A DNA stretch of 64,000 bases from Talpa occidentalis. Lineage: Eukaryota > Chordata > Mammalia > Eulipotyphla > Talpidae. The position numbers and the translations under genes were made by a program. This document shows positions 37,790 to 51,854 of the stretch, piece by piece; the first letter of the stretch is position 1, and each line of letters opens with the position of its first letter. The notes under the pieces were generated by a model. It saw only the letters and a program-made list of their open reading frames with translations. It was not told the DNA's origin and did not search any database. The stretch is taken from contig NW_023603184.1 in the NCBI RefSeq assembly GCF_014898055.3, forward strand, positions 115,930,615 through 115,994,614, written 5' to 3'.

Positions 37790-38110
37790 GACTTTTGGCA
37801 GGTGCTAGGTCAAGGTTACCTATGTGACCAGCGTCCAATAAAAATTCTGGGCACAGATACTCTGATGAGCTCCCCTGGGAGATAACATTTCATATGTGTA
37901 GCCACACGAGTCCAGTGTAACTCCATGGACAGAAGACACAGAGAAGTTTATGCCTGGCTTCCTTTAGCCCTCATCCCACGCACCTTTACTTTTGCTGACT
38001 TTTTTCATATGCATTTGCTTCAATAAATAATATTTATGAGTTCAGCTATATGCTGAGTCCTGTTAGTCCTCCTAACAAATTGCAGAACTCCCCAGCAAAT
38101 TCCTGTATGC
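37790..38110 (+). mobile_element. Probable ancient LTR fragment
   Basis: ttgcttcaataaataatatt followed by gagtcctgttagtcctccta resembles the 3' region of old mammalian LTR repeats. The family name is not certain. Confidence 0.35.
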
Positions 38111-40794
38111 AAATCTCTATATTGCAGAAAACTGGACCTAAGTCACCCCCTCCTCACTGCTAACCCAAGACCTGTTCTCCCCTGCAGCTATGTTTTAGGT
38201 AATAGAACTAACTTTCTCACAATTCCCTAACCTTATTATTTCGGAGTCAAAACTCTGCCATCCAGTTGGCTGATAGTCCTTCCAAATATTCTGTGTCTCC
38301 TGAATTCTCATCACCATCTCTAGTGATGTTCTCTGTATTCTCAGCACCATCTCTGCCACAACTCAGGTATCATACTCTCCGTTGGACAATCCCATCCATT
38401 CCCTAACTGTTCTCTTTTCAGTCACGTGCATACACAATGTTGCCATGTTAATCTTCATAATGTAAATCTTGGAATCAACATCTACCTTAAAAGCCAAACC
38501 AAAACAACTCAATCTTTTTTCTCATTGATTTCAGACTACTATTTAACTTCTTAAGCAAGGGATTCAAGGCCTCCATGCCATGGCCTTCTAGTCACAGGAA
38601 ACCTCACACTACACTGACTAAGCCTTGTTGATGTTTTGCCTTGTTTTCTTTCAACTTTCCTTCCTTATCAGAAAGTCCCTGACCCAACTTCTCTAATGTA
38701 TTTCATCACCATTTTCATTGCCAAACTTCTTTTGAGAAGCCCCTTCCTTAAAACCTCCCCCTTCTTCTTCTTCGAGGCAGAATTAAAGTCCTGTCCTGTG
38801 CTCTTCTGTACATGGATTCCTGCTGTCCCCCTTTGATGTGTGTTTGAAAATTGCCGCGAACCAGCACAGCAGTAGACGATAAGCCATCTTCTCCCCTCTT
38901 CTCCGTGAACTGGATCAATAGGTTTGTCTCAACAAGAACAAGAGGAAATTCCTGAACAAGAATTTGTATTCCCATTGGATAGAGAACCATCTATAGTTTA
39001 TAAGCTGTGTGCGCTGGACTAGCGTTCTCCAAACTCGAACAATTTTCAACTTTTTATGTACTTATGTATATCTTGTACACATTGTACGCACATGTTCTGT
39101 ATGTCATGGAACATTCATGTAAATAGTAATGTCAAAAGATCAAGTATAAAATAGGTAAAGAAAGTTCTAATACTCTCATCCTGTGCTTCAGTAGAACTCC
39201 TTACCCTAAGGTGTGCGCACTCCTTTCTGCTTCCTGCACCCCGGAGAGCTTGATTTCCCTTTGTGATCTCCCTGCTTCAAATCAAAAGTATTCTGAGCAG
39301 TTTGGAAATAGTAACTGCTTTCTTTGTGACCAGAGTGTAAAAAAGTCATCTTTCGCAAGGGAAAGCTAAATTTCACAAACAGTGCAAGGTCCTGATTGTT
39401 TAGCTGCCCCTCTCTAGCCAGAGACTGTCAAAGGGAATCAATCTATCTTATTTGCATTAAAGAAGCAATACATTCAGACTGTCCCTGAGACTTTTGTTAC
39501 TGTTTTTATTGGGTGGTTGTGTATTCAAACCATATCTAATATGTTTTTGATTAGAAAGATTTTCAAAATCTGGGCTAGACTGCAGGCAGGTTGAGGCAAA
39601 TTCCTTTCCCTCAAGTAACGACAGATACAATTTGATAATGTAAAATTTTAAGTGCAGTGACCTTAAAAATGTGAAGTGCTCAGCACATTTCTTTCGTAAC
39701 AGAATGAGCAATCAGGAGAAAAACAGGAGTAGCAGAAATATGTAAATGAGAGAGAGTAGCATAAAATAACTATGGACATGTTTTTTGGGGTATATGGGCA
39801 AATGCTTATTAGCATCAAGCATAAACTTGAAACTATGACACAGAGTGAGCCTCCTAAAGAAAATATTTTCTAAAAACATTTACACAACTTTATATTAAAT
39901 AGACCTTTGAACCTGAATTCTTTATTAAGGAAAGAATACTCAGCAAGACAGAAAATGACTGTCATACAATAAATTTTTGATCTAGTATTCTGGAATATTT
40001 TCTCCACATAATTTCAATGTAATGATTTCATTAAAATTAACAGTTAAGACCTTTGTATCTGCAAATAGAATCCCTTTCTACTTTTGCAAGCAAGGCTTAC
40101 TGGAATCACTATATTGAAAGTCACTAAGAACATAGATACCACAATGACTTCAAAAGGCAAGCGTCATCAATTGTCATTTCACTAACATCCCACACACACC
40201 ACACACCAGAGGTAAAGATGGGCCACAGCGTACCTTCTGGCTCTGAATATGTTTCAAATCCAACTGCTGACCCACTAATAGGAGTGGAAAATTTGTGATT
40301 TAAAGAAAATTCACCTTTCCCTGGGGGAAATTTCATCTTAATTAAGGTCAAAATAAATAGTGTAGAAAGTGTATATTTAATTGTTTTCTTCTCCCTAACC
40401 ATGCTGGTATATTTCATGCCTAACTGGGTTCTCTAGGCATAAGTCTGTCTTGTAAGAAGCTCCTGCTGCTGAATGTGTTTATTTTTATATATGTCTGTGT
40501 GTATATATGTATGCATACATGTATGTATGTATATGTGCTGTTGAATTTAGAGTAGAAAATTTCTCTGTTCCTTTAACCTTCTGATCTTACTCAGTGCTTG
40601 ACACTGCCAGATACTGGCAAGAAGTCACCAGCAGGGAATCGGAGAAATGTAAATGCAGATTTCCAGCACTGAAGAATACAGAATAGATTATAATATGTTG
40701 AATATAAAGCTGACAAACAAGAGATAAATAATCAACAGTTACACTAGCTGATCTAAAGCAAAACTTCCTAAACTTTTTTTTTCAGGTCATAATG

Positions 40795-41855
40795 ACTCAG
40801 TTCTCAAAAGTGCCCAAAAGGGCCCAAATAGTGCTAAGGGGCAGTGACCAAGGTGGGGAACAGGTTGGTTCTCATTAGCACGCACGACTGCAAGACCATT
40901 TAGGCTTAGGGCTCTACAACAGGGTTTATTGAACAAACAGGAGAATGAGGAAAGGAAAGAGTTCCCAAGGCCACAAGTGGCCAGCTGTCTCACCCCAAAA
41001 AGTGTTCACAGGTCCCAAACAAAGGCCATTCCTGGAAGACAAGGGGACACTGCAGCAGGCACAGCAGCAGTCTGGAGGCTGGGAGGGATGCCGGACCAGA
41101 CAATGATGATGGACTCAACAGCACCAGGTGATGGTGCTGGAGAAGCAGAGGCTGCAGTCAGCTCTTTGAGATAATGGGCTGAGTCCAACAGTGCTTTTTG
41201 CAGGTGATGTCAGAGGCAGGGCCAGAGGCATGTACAGCCACCCAATCTCTGAGAAAGACTAGGTGTGGAGGTGTGGAGGTCTGGACATCTCCGAAGGTCT
41301 GGTAACCCTATGGAGGTTGACTACTTGATGCATCACTTTCTTCTGAGCCTAGAAGCAGAATCCTTCTGCTTTGACACCGCTCCAGTGAATCCTTCTCTCT
41401 TTGGAGGCTGGATGCACAATGACTCAAGCTGGCTCTTGCTCTGCCTTATATCCTGGAGTTCAGGGTCCCCCCACCTTAAAAGCCTGATTGGACTGTTTTC
41501 AATCTTAAGCCTCTGCTTGGACCATTTAGCAACAATCAACTTATTTTCCATTTTTCAGTCCAATAATTAACTAGTGAAGTGATCAATCCATTTAGCTTGC
41601 ACTGAATTGGTCCATCTAGTTTGAAACTGATTGATCCGTTTTAGAATCTAAAGTCAGATACAAAAGAGGGAAAAGCCCAACCTGGCCTGCTCTCAGGTCA
41701 GGGCAGGTTTATGGGCCTGTTCGCTCCATGAAGCCATGGTCAGACCTTGTCTCACTGGGATGAGGGGGTAGGAACATCCACAGGTGGTGCACTGAGGCCA
41801 GCATGACTCAGCCCCCCAAAAGCCACCTTGTCCTGTGGCCTCTGGGGACCCAGTA
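40795..41855 (-). mobile_element. Diverged LTR (endogenous retrovirus type), reverse orientation
   Basis: On the minus strand: TGTTACTGGGTCCCCAGAGG at the start, TATAAGGCAGAGCAAG as TATA-containing promoter, and TTCAATAAACCCTGTTG as poly(A) signal. Its U3-like half matches 49951-50400 in the opposite orientation, which defines both as copies of one family. The termini are approximate and no target duplication was found. Confidence 0.65.
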
Positions 41856-43242
41856 ACAATTTCATATATAGAAATAGGGATAAACTGGAGGGGATTTCCA
41901 TAAACATGAAACTTGGTGAAACTATTACATTTTCTTTATAATTATGATGAATAGGTACAATACAAAGTGTAAGGGAAGATACTGAATTTATCTAAAATTT
42001 CCAAATAAAAGCATTTGGAAATTTTAATGATAAACTTATGTTTGTTTCCATCAATACTTGATATATTTTATGTTGTGATTTATGCTTGAAATAATGACTT
42101 ATAATGCTAATCATTGCTTTTCAATGAAGAGCTCTTCAAATTCTTGATAGTCGTTGAAGTGAAGCTGTTCACAAATGGATAATAGAAAAAATAAAAAACT
42201 TTTGAAAATAGCAATTCAAATACTCATGTTATTGAAATATATCTAAATACTAACAGCTCTTTTTTTCACTGACAAACATAATATTGACATTTCTTGTGAT
42301 AATAAGAATGATTTTGAATTCTATCAAAAATTTTCAGTCACTTAATGTGTTCCTATCATACATCAGTGTAATTATTCTGCAGATAGTTTTGAAGTCTCTA
42401 AAAGGACACATTGATTGCAAATAGACAGGGACATCGATTACCTGTGCAAACAGGTTTAGGGCTAATGCTGGTAAGGAGCTACACCAGTCAGAAGCTGCCC
42501 ACCCCTTCCTAGCTCCCCAGTCTGTCCCTCTCTGCTCCTCAGATACAGCAAGACAAACATCCCCAGCAAGACCACAGTCTCCTTACTCATGTTGAATTCA
42601 TGTTGGCATGCTCTGAGTGGCTCACTGATGGAGATACTAGGTGGTAAATAAAGCACCTTTTTGACTAGAATTCTTGCATCTTGGCAGGGCGGGGTAAAGA
42701 CATTGTTGTGCTTGCCATCTGCAGGAATCTTGAGGCATACATATCAAATTTCCTTAAGGAGTTAATATCCAGAATACAATAATATCCAATTGCAGTTCAC
42801 AAAGTGTGTGGCTCTCCCTTCATGATCAGGAAGAATCACATGGTTTTGCCTACTGTGGGTTTCAAAATTTATTAGAATCTAATTCTACTAACAACACAAT
42901 TCTTCTATTTTATTTATAGATTTAGGATTGTTTTTGATAATTGATAAAATATAAATGTCTTGCAATAGATTTGATGACAATTAAGCAAATAAATGTAGCC
43001 TAAAAAAATATCCAGACACTTCATATTGACAAAAAAGATAGCTAGGTTTTATATTAGAATAGTCTCTTATTGTAAGGGAGTAAATAACTTTAAAATATGA
43101 TTGAACGCATGTGCATACACAAATCAAAAGTATTGTTTATTATTAAAAAACTGGAAAATTCAGAAAAGTTCCAAAATTAAAATTTGCCATTATCTGACCT
43201 CTTAAAGATAATTGCTTTCAAGATTTATGTATTTCCAGTCAT

Positions 43243-43262
43243 TGTGTGTGTGTGTGTGTGTG
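43243..43262. repeat. (GT)n microsatellite
   Basis: About 10 uninterrupted GT units. Confidence 0.9.
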
Positions 43263-43779
43263 TTAGGTGTTAGGGGGGATGAGTGTATATAAAACACCTT
43301 TTTAATACTTACAATACATATTTGTAATTTTTTTTGAAGCTAGGATTATGTCATATTTTATTTTGGAGGTTGATTTTTTTCACTTAAAATACGTGGATAT
43401 TTTTTGCGCCATTAAAAGTATTTCCCTGAACAATATTCCTTTGCATGGATGAACTATGGTTTGTTTACTTGGTTCTATTGCTTATTATAATCTATTAATT
43501 TTTTTACTACTCTGATATCCTGGATCATTTGAGTTTGTATATTATGAAAGTGAGAAGAGGGATGCCCAGCTCTTTATTCCTTGTTGATCATGGGTCGAAA
43601 GCAAATACAGGGATGACCAGATTGTAATTAAGAGAGTAAACAAAAGGAGTCCATGACAGAGACTGCTTTTTATTCCCTAGCCCTTCCTAAATTCTTTATT
43701 AACGCCAGAACCTTGGCTTTACAGGCGATAGCAATAATCCTAGCTTACAAAAAACCCAAACAGCAAAAATTTTCCTGTT

Positions 43780-44165
43780 TTCCCAGATCAATAGAGTAAT
43801 GGAGTGATCTATCTAGACAATGAGCTGTTAGAGAACAGCTGGAGGCACGGCTGGAAGAGCACCTTTTAGAGAAGAACAAAATCAGTTGGTTGGTACATGT
43901 TTTCTTTTTGTCCTTCCCCAAGTTCCCTGACAAAATGTATGCAGATCTGGTGGCAAGAGCTCTGGCAGCCATCTCAAGGCAAAAAGATGACTGTCTAGTT
44001 GCAAGGATGGCATGAAAACTGGTAGTGTGGACAACACCTTGAATCATCCGTTGTTAACTACCTACCTCCAGACTTTTCTGTTAGGAAAATAAACTCCTAA
44101 ATTGCTTAAGCCTGTGTTTCTGGTTCTGTTATGTGCTGTCAAACATAATTCCTAACTAGCACAAT
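43780..44165 (+). mobile_element. MLT1-like LTR fragment (ERVL-MaLR)
   Basis: gttaggaaaataaactccta followed by aagcctgtgtttctggttc and cataattcctaactagcac is the usual 3' end of MLT1-type LTRs. Upstream ggcagccatctcaagg also fits. The 5' end is uncertain. Confidence 0.55.
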
Positions 44166-45839
44166 GAGAAGATGACAATATGGTGATTCTACATTCTTGA
44201 GAGCTGCTTTGATGAGATTGTGTGAGGTTCACATTGACAGTAAGTGCTATTATTTTTATATCAAACAGTGAACATGAATGAGCTGTGTAGCTAATACTTT
44301 GCCAGGTTCTATATGGGGAACACAGATAGTTCAGTGCAGATCATGCCTTTCAAAGGTTTTATCTTCTACCTATCAAAGTGAAATAATGAACTAACCCAGG
44401 GGATGAAAATCTCTGGACATTAATAGAAAAGAAATAAATAATTTTCTAGATCAAACATGGCTGAATGAGCAGTGAGAAGCAGAGATGTGAAAAAAGTCTG
44501 AAAATAAGTCAAATAGATTTAGAAATGTGAAGCAGTATTTTTCTGTCTAAATTAGATACCAACTTATATTTTCGATATGTGTTTTATTTCAATTTATTTT
44601 GTCTTTGTGTCTTAAATGCTTTTTGTGTTATTTTTCCATGTATTGAGCATAGTTTCTAATATTAACATGTAAGGGGAAACCTTGCCTATATTCTGAATTA
44701 TCTCTAAAATTCCTTAAATTATCCATTAAACACAATCCACAGTTTGCTTCTCATCAAGGTGTGGAATAGAACACTGTCAGTTGGGAACCAGATGAAGCAA
44801 TTGGGAGGAATGGAGCCACCAACACGATGAAGGGTTGGAGTCATTTTAAGTATGAAAAATGCATCTTTAAGTTCTGAATCACACTGGAGTTTGCTCACAC
44901 TCTAGCAAACTTGTAGAAACTGAGATATTTTGAGGCGTATCTCATATCATGGACATTCCAGTGCCTAAGCATATGGAGTCAAGTGGAAAGTGGGCTCATT
45001 CTCACTGTGTAACGTATTATTTCTCTTTCCTTCTCTTATGTATGGTTAAGTTTGCATAAGTTAATGCCCTTAGGATACACCCCCTCGGCATTGATATCTA
45101 TCCTTATCAAAGCAGCACCACCTCAGAAAGTCAACAGTTTCTATTGTATACCTACCGTCTTTAAAAGCATTAAAAATTCCAAAAACCAATGGTAATTTGC
45201 ATGGTGGACTGATGAGTTAAGGATTTTTTGCATGTATGCTAGGTGGTAAAATACAGGAGGTGAGAGAGGTTACCTCCCTCCCCGTATTCCTCATTATCTT
45301 TGAAATCCTTGACTACTGGCTAAGATCCATTGTAAGTTTAGTTTTACTGTGAAAACCTGACCCAGTCAGTAAGTGAGCCAGATATCCCAGGTACATTCTG
45401 ACACCTAGGATAAATTTAGTAGGTGCAGAAGGTTATTTAAACATAGGAGAACTGTTTCGGTGGGGCAAGAAATAGCTCCTGAAGCATAAGACTGTGAGGA
45501 AAGATGACTCAATCCTAAAGTTGGGATAGAGCCACAAAGAGTTAGAACTCAAAGGAATCATTGAGAGCAAGCAGCTAGTGTAGAGGTGAGTGCATTTACT
45601 AGCCAAAGCAGGAGTTATAAAGTGTTCATAGATTTCAAGTTCACCCCCTTCCAAATTGAGAAGAATGTTTTCAAAGTCTCTTGGACAAATGGAACATTTT
45701 AGAACTTATGTTACCAAAGTCTTTGAATTGAAAAACATCAATGAGAGTGACACTGCTTTTCACCACCAAAATGTTACCAAGACAACTTGGTAATTTTTCA
45801 TATTGAAATTAGTTTTTAAGATCTATTGAGAAGTTAGGT

Positions 45840-45990
45840 GATGCTTCCTGGATTGGGACTGATTATCATTGATCATTATTTTACAAATAGGAAAACTGAG
45901 GACAAGAATTTGCCCTAAGTAACAGCGCTGACTCTAGACCTGGAACCAACGTCTGTGACTCCCAGTTCAGGACTTTGCTGAAAGTTATGG
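45840..45990 (+). repeat. MIR-type remnant
   Basis: attttacaaataggaaaact gagg, then gacctggaaccaacgtctgt matches the MIR order. Confidence 0.55.
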
Positions 45991-47394
45991 GGGGAAAACG
46001 GTAGGGAGTGGGGGCTTTGGCTGAGAGACACAGGGAGAGGGAGGGCAGGTGGGGACCAGCAATGTTTTACATTAGACAACTATACATTAATCCTCTATAC
46101 AAATTAAATTAATGAACAGAATCCGTTTTGGTTAGTTAGAATAGGATTTTTATAATGTGTTTTTAAATAACCATTTAACCTGGATATTTTGAAGAAGATA
46201 CCATTCCGTACTGTTCTATCAAAAAAAGTTATTTTGTATTGCTTTTGTCTTTTTCAGTCTAAGCTGGCAGCATATTAGGAGATAAAATTATCTCAAAAAC
46301 ATAGTGGGTCTTTCATGAATCTTATATAATTCACTTTATCAGAGATGAAACCGCAACTGCAAAATCCCTTCTCTGCCTTGTGCTCCTGCAGACTACCTAG
46401 GGATAATCCTTCAGCTTCTTGGAGTTCCTAGTGCTTGATTTAAAGAATATATGAGGCACACTCTTTTTATTTAAATGAGGGAACTTTAGTTTACAACGTT
46501 GTTTGCACTGTAGAGGTGTAGGATCTCCCCTTTCAGGTGTTGTTCCCACACCATACCCATCCCCATAGCACCCACAATTCCACCACCACAGCCCACTCTG
46601 CTCCCTTATACTTTTTTCTTGCCCGTCTCCCTGTGCCTCCCCATTTGGGAGGCTCAGTTCTACAGTCAGATTTCTAGGGTTCGTTACTAGTTTGGCTATA
46701 TCTGACCCTTTGTTTTATACCAGATGGTGTCATATCTATGTCGAATGTAGAGAAACAAAACAGGAACACACTCTCAATCTTTTCAAAGGGCCTGCTGTGT
46801 GACTGAATAATGTATGGAGAAATCGCTTTGGATTTTTGAAGTCACATTCTTGGCTTCATCCTAAACCTTTTCTCCTGGCAGTGCCTTGGATGAGAACTTT
46901 ACTCAAAACCTTTTCTTAATTTGATCAACTTCTGCTATCTAGAGAGACCAAGAATCTTCAAAATGACCAGCTTAGTAGCTGTCCTTCGAAGGCACCTCTT
47001 TCCTTTCACATTGTATTGTTTTATTGTGCTGTATTTTTATTTATTTCTTGTATTTTGTATATTTTTTACATCATTTTTTCATTTTTGCACAATGTATGCA
47101 TTTTTATCTTGGTTATATTCCCCATACAATTCCCACCCACCCCCATTTTGCCCCTAACCTCTCCTCCCCTCCCCCCGCAGTGTGTCTCTGGTTTATAGTT
47201 GCTTATTGATTTTGATTTTTACTTTATTATAATTAGTCTTTCTCCTGGTCCCTTATTTAAGTTTTCTAAATTCCTGCTATGAGACCTTTCACATCGTATC
47301 ATAAGCAGGCTACATCTTCAACACTCATGGAAGTCTCCTTAGCTAGATGTTCAAATTCATTAGGCATATTCTCTGCTTTACACAAAGCTGAAGG

Positions 47395-47455
47395 TAGGGC
47401 AGGGCAATCCTAATGGTGGGAGGGCAGAAAAGCCTGAAAAACCATTTTACCCTAT
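47395..47455 (-). mobile_element. Fragment of the same LTR family
   Basis: The piece aatggtgggagggcagaaaa gcctgaaaaacc ... ttttaccctata matches the plus-right (5' LTR start) end of copies B and C. No other LTR part was recognised beside it. Confidence 0.5.
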
Positions 47456-49950
47456 AGCACCTTACTAAGCAGAGAAACTAGAATTTTGAGGGAGATTTCA
47501 GAGCAAAATGGAGCAGTTGCTGCTTCACACCTAGCGGCATGCCTTTTCCATTTCCTCCCTCCCTCTGTTTTACCATCCTCTACCATTCATCCCTCCTCTT
47601 TCAGGAAAAGAAATTCAGGGAATTGTTCAGAATAGCTAAATTTATGTATTATAAAACACCATAATCCATTAAATCTGCAGTTAGTCAGTGAGGAGGAAGG
47701 AAATGAAGACGTCATCTTCCTCCAGTTAAGGAAGCGTTATCAGAGGCATAACTAATCCAGTAGACTAAATCCCAGTCAGCTGACTACCCCAAGCCTCATG
47801 AGAATTGGAAAATGAAGCCTTCATGCCTATGGTCACGGATCCAGGAATTCTGTTCCTAGGAAGGGAAGAAGAGTGTATAGTGGAGGCAACTCACAGTATC
47901 CGCCACAACTCACTTGGCCCTGCCTGGGATGTCTTTTCTGCCTCTGCTTGGCCAACTCTAGCTCACTCCTAGAGCCTACATCAATTATCATCTTCCTACA
48001 AAGTTTTCAGTTTTCCCATTGGGGTTTATAAATTCCGCCATCTTGGCACTTTCTTAATTATTCATTTAGCAAGTTTTAAGTTCCTCCCTATGTCAGGTAT
48101 TGTTCTGGGAACTGGGGATTTAGCAGTGACCAAAGCAAAGTCCTTTCCTTTGCAAAGCTTATTGCATCATTAGTATTTCATCTCCTTTGCGTTCTAAGTG
48201 TGTTTCAAATTGAGACAAAAGAAGGAAAAGTAAATGAGTAATTTCAAGCATTTTTATTCACAACTAAATATATAAATCTGTTATCAGGTTTAAGATTAAA
48301 TTAAAAAAAGCTTTTAAATAAGCTTTCACAAGTAGTTCGTAATCTTTCCTATTAGCCACAAAGGTAAGATTTGTGATTTATAAATCATGTCTCTTTTAAG
48401 GAATCATGAACCTTGAAAAGGCCTTGGAGATTATCTAATTAAACCACCTCAGTTTATGCGAGGACTGTGTTTTGAATAATAACATTACTTGCTCAGGATT
48501 ATGTGCCAGGTTAGGGTCAAATCTAAAGCAGAATCTAAGAATATTGATTCTTATACAAGTGCCCTTGAGCTATTGATTTATTGTGGGGGGGGGAATCATA
48601 GTAAAATCTACTTGTTATGCTTAGAAAATCAGTTTATCCAAAGCTTTTAACATTAAAATTCAGGTTGAAAAACAAATTGCTGCAAAAAATAGGGATATAT
48701 TGGTGTGTGTGTAGGGGAGGGGGTTGTGATAAATTTTAAGGGCATTTCATCCCAAAACAAAGGATCAGATAAAGTCAAGTTTCAGCTCTTTCATCTTCTC
48801 AAGTTTAAGGTCAAAAAGTAATTAAGAACATATGAATGATTTAAATATAAACATATTAGACAGTGGTCATATAGTGTTGTGAAATGTTATATTTCAAGGA
48901 TGATAGATGACATTTCATAACAAGATCTTTGCAACTGTTTCCTAAAAATTTCATGGATTCTATTAAATTTCATGGATTTACATTAATGTGAGATCTTAAC
49001 AATGTACACGCACAATATTCAAAAACTGAAAACCAGAGTTTTAATTGAAAACTGAAATAAAAAAACAAAACCATTATGCAGTTTTGAGCAGCCACTGAAT
49101 TCTAGCACACATTCTTGCTCTTTGAACTTTTGCTCCCACATACCGACAGATGCAGTCTTAAACACACACCCACATTTTCATACCTAAACATTCAGCCATT
49201 CACCCACCCCTCACATACAGTTTTGACACATTTGTTCCACCTCCTTCATCTATGGGCGATAGCATGAAGGAGAAATGAAAATCAGGAGCACAAATGGGTG
49301 ACACAGAATGTGTGCACTGACACGAAGCCTGAGGGAAAAAGCTTTCAGTGAAATAAACACAGTATTAGAAATAAAAAGGATTCATTTGTTTCAGAAAAAT
49401 AGCATTTAATAGAATCAATGAAAATATAACCAGGTCTTACAGACAAAATTCATGAGACTGGTAGAGAATATTGTGATTTAGAGTTTGCACCAATCTATAT
49501 TTGATAATAATGTATCTGAACAAATACAAGAAATTGAGGATTTCCTGATAAAAGGTTTAAAACGGTACTATTAAATTAGCTTGACTAATCCTAAAAAGAA
49601 TACTTTTTTATCTGATAGTATAAAGGCTCTAAATTGAACTCCCAAGGGGCTTTGCCCTGGAGCTGGAAGCCTTTCTTATTCTGCACTATATTTAGATTTA
49701 CAAGGATACCATTAGATCAAATACAAAAATTTTAAAGTACACAAATATGGAAAATCATCAACCAGACTCTCTGGTTTCGGCCCTTGTTTATGGCAACATG
49801 GCAAAATGCACCAAGAAGGTCAGAATTGTAGGTAAATATGAGACTCTTCAAGGTACCTTGCTCATGAAAATGGCAAAGAAAATTGAAATCATTGAGCATA
49901 CCAAGTAACCTCGCTCTATCTGTAGGAAAATAGAGCTATAACGGAGTTCC

Positions 49951-50405
49951 TGTGGCACCCGGAGGCCACAGGGTAAGGTATCTATGTTGGGACTGAGTGG
50001 TGGCAGCCTCAGCTCATCACCTGTGGATGTTCCCACTCCCTCAACCCCAGTGAGGCCTGCTTCAGCCATGGCTCCCACAATCCTGCCCTGCCCTGAATGC
50101 AGGCTGGGCTGGACTCCCCCCCACCCCTGCTTTTATACCTGGCTCTAGGATTCTAAATGGACCAATAAGTTTCAAGCTCAATTTATAGTTAATTATTTGG
50201 ATTGAAAATGCAAAACAAAACAACAACAACAAAAAGAAAATGCAAAATCAGCTGATTGGTGATAAAAAGGCCAATCAGATGCTTAGAACTGAAAATGATT
50301 CAATCAGGCTTTTAGGGTGGGGCCCCCAAAGGGGCTATAAGGCAGAGCAAGCACCAGCTTGATTGACTCTGCTCCTGGCCTCTGAAAAGAGGAAGGATGT
50401 ATTGG
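49951..50405 (+). mobile_element. Partial LTR, same family as 40795-41855, forward orientation
   Basis: Shares tgtggatgttcc, then aggattctaaatggacca and ggctataaggcagagcaag with the other copy in the same order. It is cut off before the poly(A) signal region. Confidence 0.6.
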
Positions 50406-50409
50406 ACCA

Positions 50410-51000
50410 ACTTCGAAGAATTCACAGCCAGGCGCATCATGTCAAACTTCTGAAAAGAAAGACAGAAATTTTCAAAGCAACCAGAACCGGAGAGAAACCA
50501 TGTGCTACTAACAGGAGAAGAAAGATTCAAGCGACTCCAAATATTTTCTCAGAAAATGAAAGACAGAAGGAACAGGCAAACATTTTCCAAATCCTGAAAA
50601 GAACATATGGTCAACCCAGAATTCCTTATTCAGAAATTGTCCTTCAGGAAAGGTGAGGAAATGCTAAAATTTGTCACCAGCAGCCCAGTTCTAAAAGAAT
50701 GGCAAAGTGAAGGTGTTTCAAGATAAATGAAATGTTCCAAAAGACACTTGGAACATCACAAAAGTAAAAAAGAGCATGAAGTTGTATGTATTTCATAATA
50801 ACACCCTTGAAGTGACAAAATTGTAGTGATGAGGACTAGGTCAGGGATTACAAGGGTTCAGGCTTGGAAGGACGTGTGATTATCAAGGGTAACACATTAG
50901 ATTTCTTTCTGGTGATAGAACACCTGGAATCTGTATGTGTGATAGTTATAGGAATCCACAAATGTACAGATTTTAAATTTTGGCCCTAATAAAGTGTAAG
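50410..51000 (+). repeat. Old L1-like fragment
   Basis: The text ccaaatcctgaaaagaacat, then tcaacccagaattccttatt and gaggaaatgctaaaatttg resembles a motif common in old mammalian L1 sequences. The 97-codon frame across it (from 50363) is therefore not considered a gene. Family assignment is from memory. Confidence 0.5.
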
Positions 51001-51609
51001 TAAAGAAAAACAAGTGAACTCCATATTAGGTTCTGCATCTCAGTGAACAGCATTGCACCAGTAGGAATTTCTAGTTTTGACATTTCACTATTGTTATAGA
51101 AGACATTATCTTTGGGGCATCGCCCATACACAAAAACTCTCCAGATTAGTTTTAGCAATTTCTTAAACAATTTCCAACTGAAAATGCTGTAACAAAAAGT
51201 ATAAGACATGTTTCAGTTTTTAAACATTTGTAAAGGTAGGATAACAGCAGATAAAAGTGGAATTAGACAAATATCAGCTGATTGGCAAATGGAGAAGGAA
51301 GGATTTGTTTAGATTAGTAAGATAATTCTGTACACACACCCTCTCCAATCTAAACACAAAGATGTGCAGGTGAAAATTCACATGCACACAACAATACTCA
51401 CCTTGGTTTCACCACCCACTTCTTGTCTTTCTAGTATTCCCTTTCAAGTCATCTAGCTTCGACTTTTCTGTGCTTAGCATTAGAAAAAAATCTCTCAAAG
51501 GATCACCCCTATTTTCCTATCAGTGGTCAGACCCATCCCCATTCACCCTTCTGCTTTCTCTCCTGACATTTTTATTTATTTATTTTTTAAGCATTGAAAC
51601 TCTTTTTGT

Positions 51610-51854
51610 TTTTAAAGATTTATTTATTTATTTATGCATATAAGAACCAGTGTACAGGCCAGCTGTGCGGGAGGGTGAGAGGATTCATCAGAGAGAGAGC
51701 AGGGAACAGAACAGGCAGACTGACTGAAATACACTGCTAGGCGGAGCAGTGGGCAAGACAGGAGAGGTCTGCTGCGCCATGTGGGTATCTCCAAGGCCGG
51801 CCGCGGACAGCGTCACAGCTCGGTGCTCAACCCACTACACCACCAGAGAGGCCC
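51610..51854 (-). repeat. tRNA-derived SINE, reverse orientation, with internal deletion
   Basis: It runs from tttaaagatttatttattta to caccagagaggccc. The B-box part is shortened around ggccggccgcggac. It lies about 0.5 kb 3' of the PRSS58-like gene. Confidence 0.83.

Larger units (their letters stand above)
33377..40794. other. Intergenic block, mostly old repeats
   Basis: MIR pieces (33600-33770, about 36640-36790), the possible LTR at 37790-38110 and the hairpin at 35955-35989. The 117-codon frame at 34073-34426 reads as a decayed interspersed repeat and shows no domain. Confidence 0.4.
41856..49950. other. Intergenic block, no gene recognised
   Basis: Very AT-rich between 41.9 and 43.5 kb. 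It then holds the MLT1-like LTR, MIR pieces (45840-45990, about 48410-48570) and a T/C-rich stretch at 46990-47200 of unknown family. No coding exon could be supported. Confidence 0.4.

Noticed and set aside
50363..50656. 97-codon frame with basic composition
   Set aside because: It lies across an LTR end and an old L1-like fragment, with no start context or splice sites.
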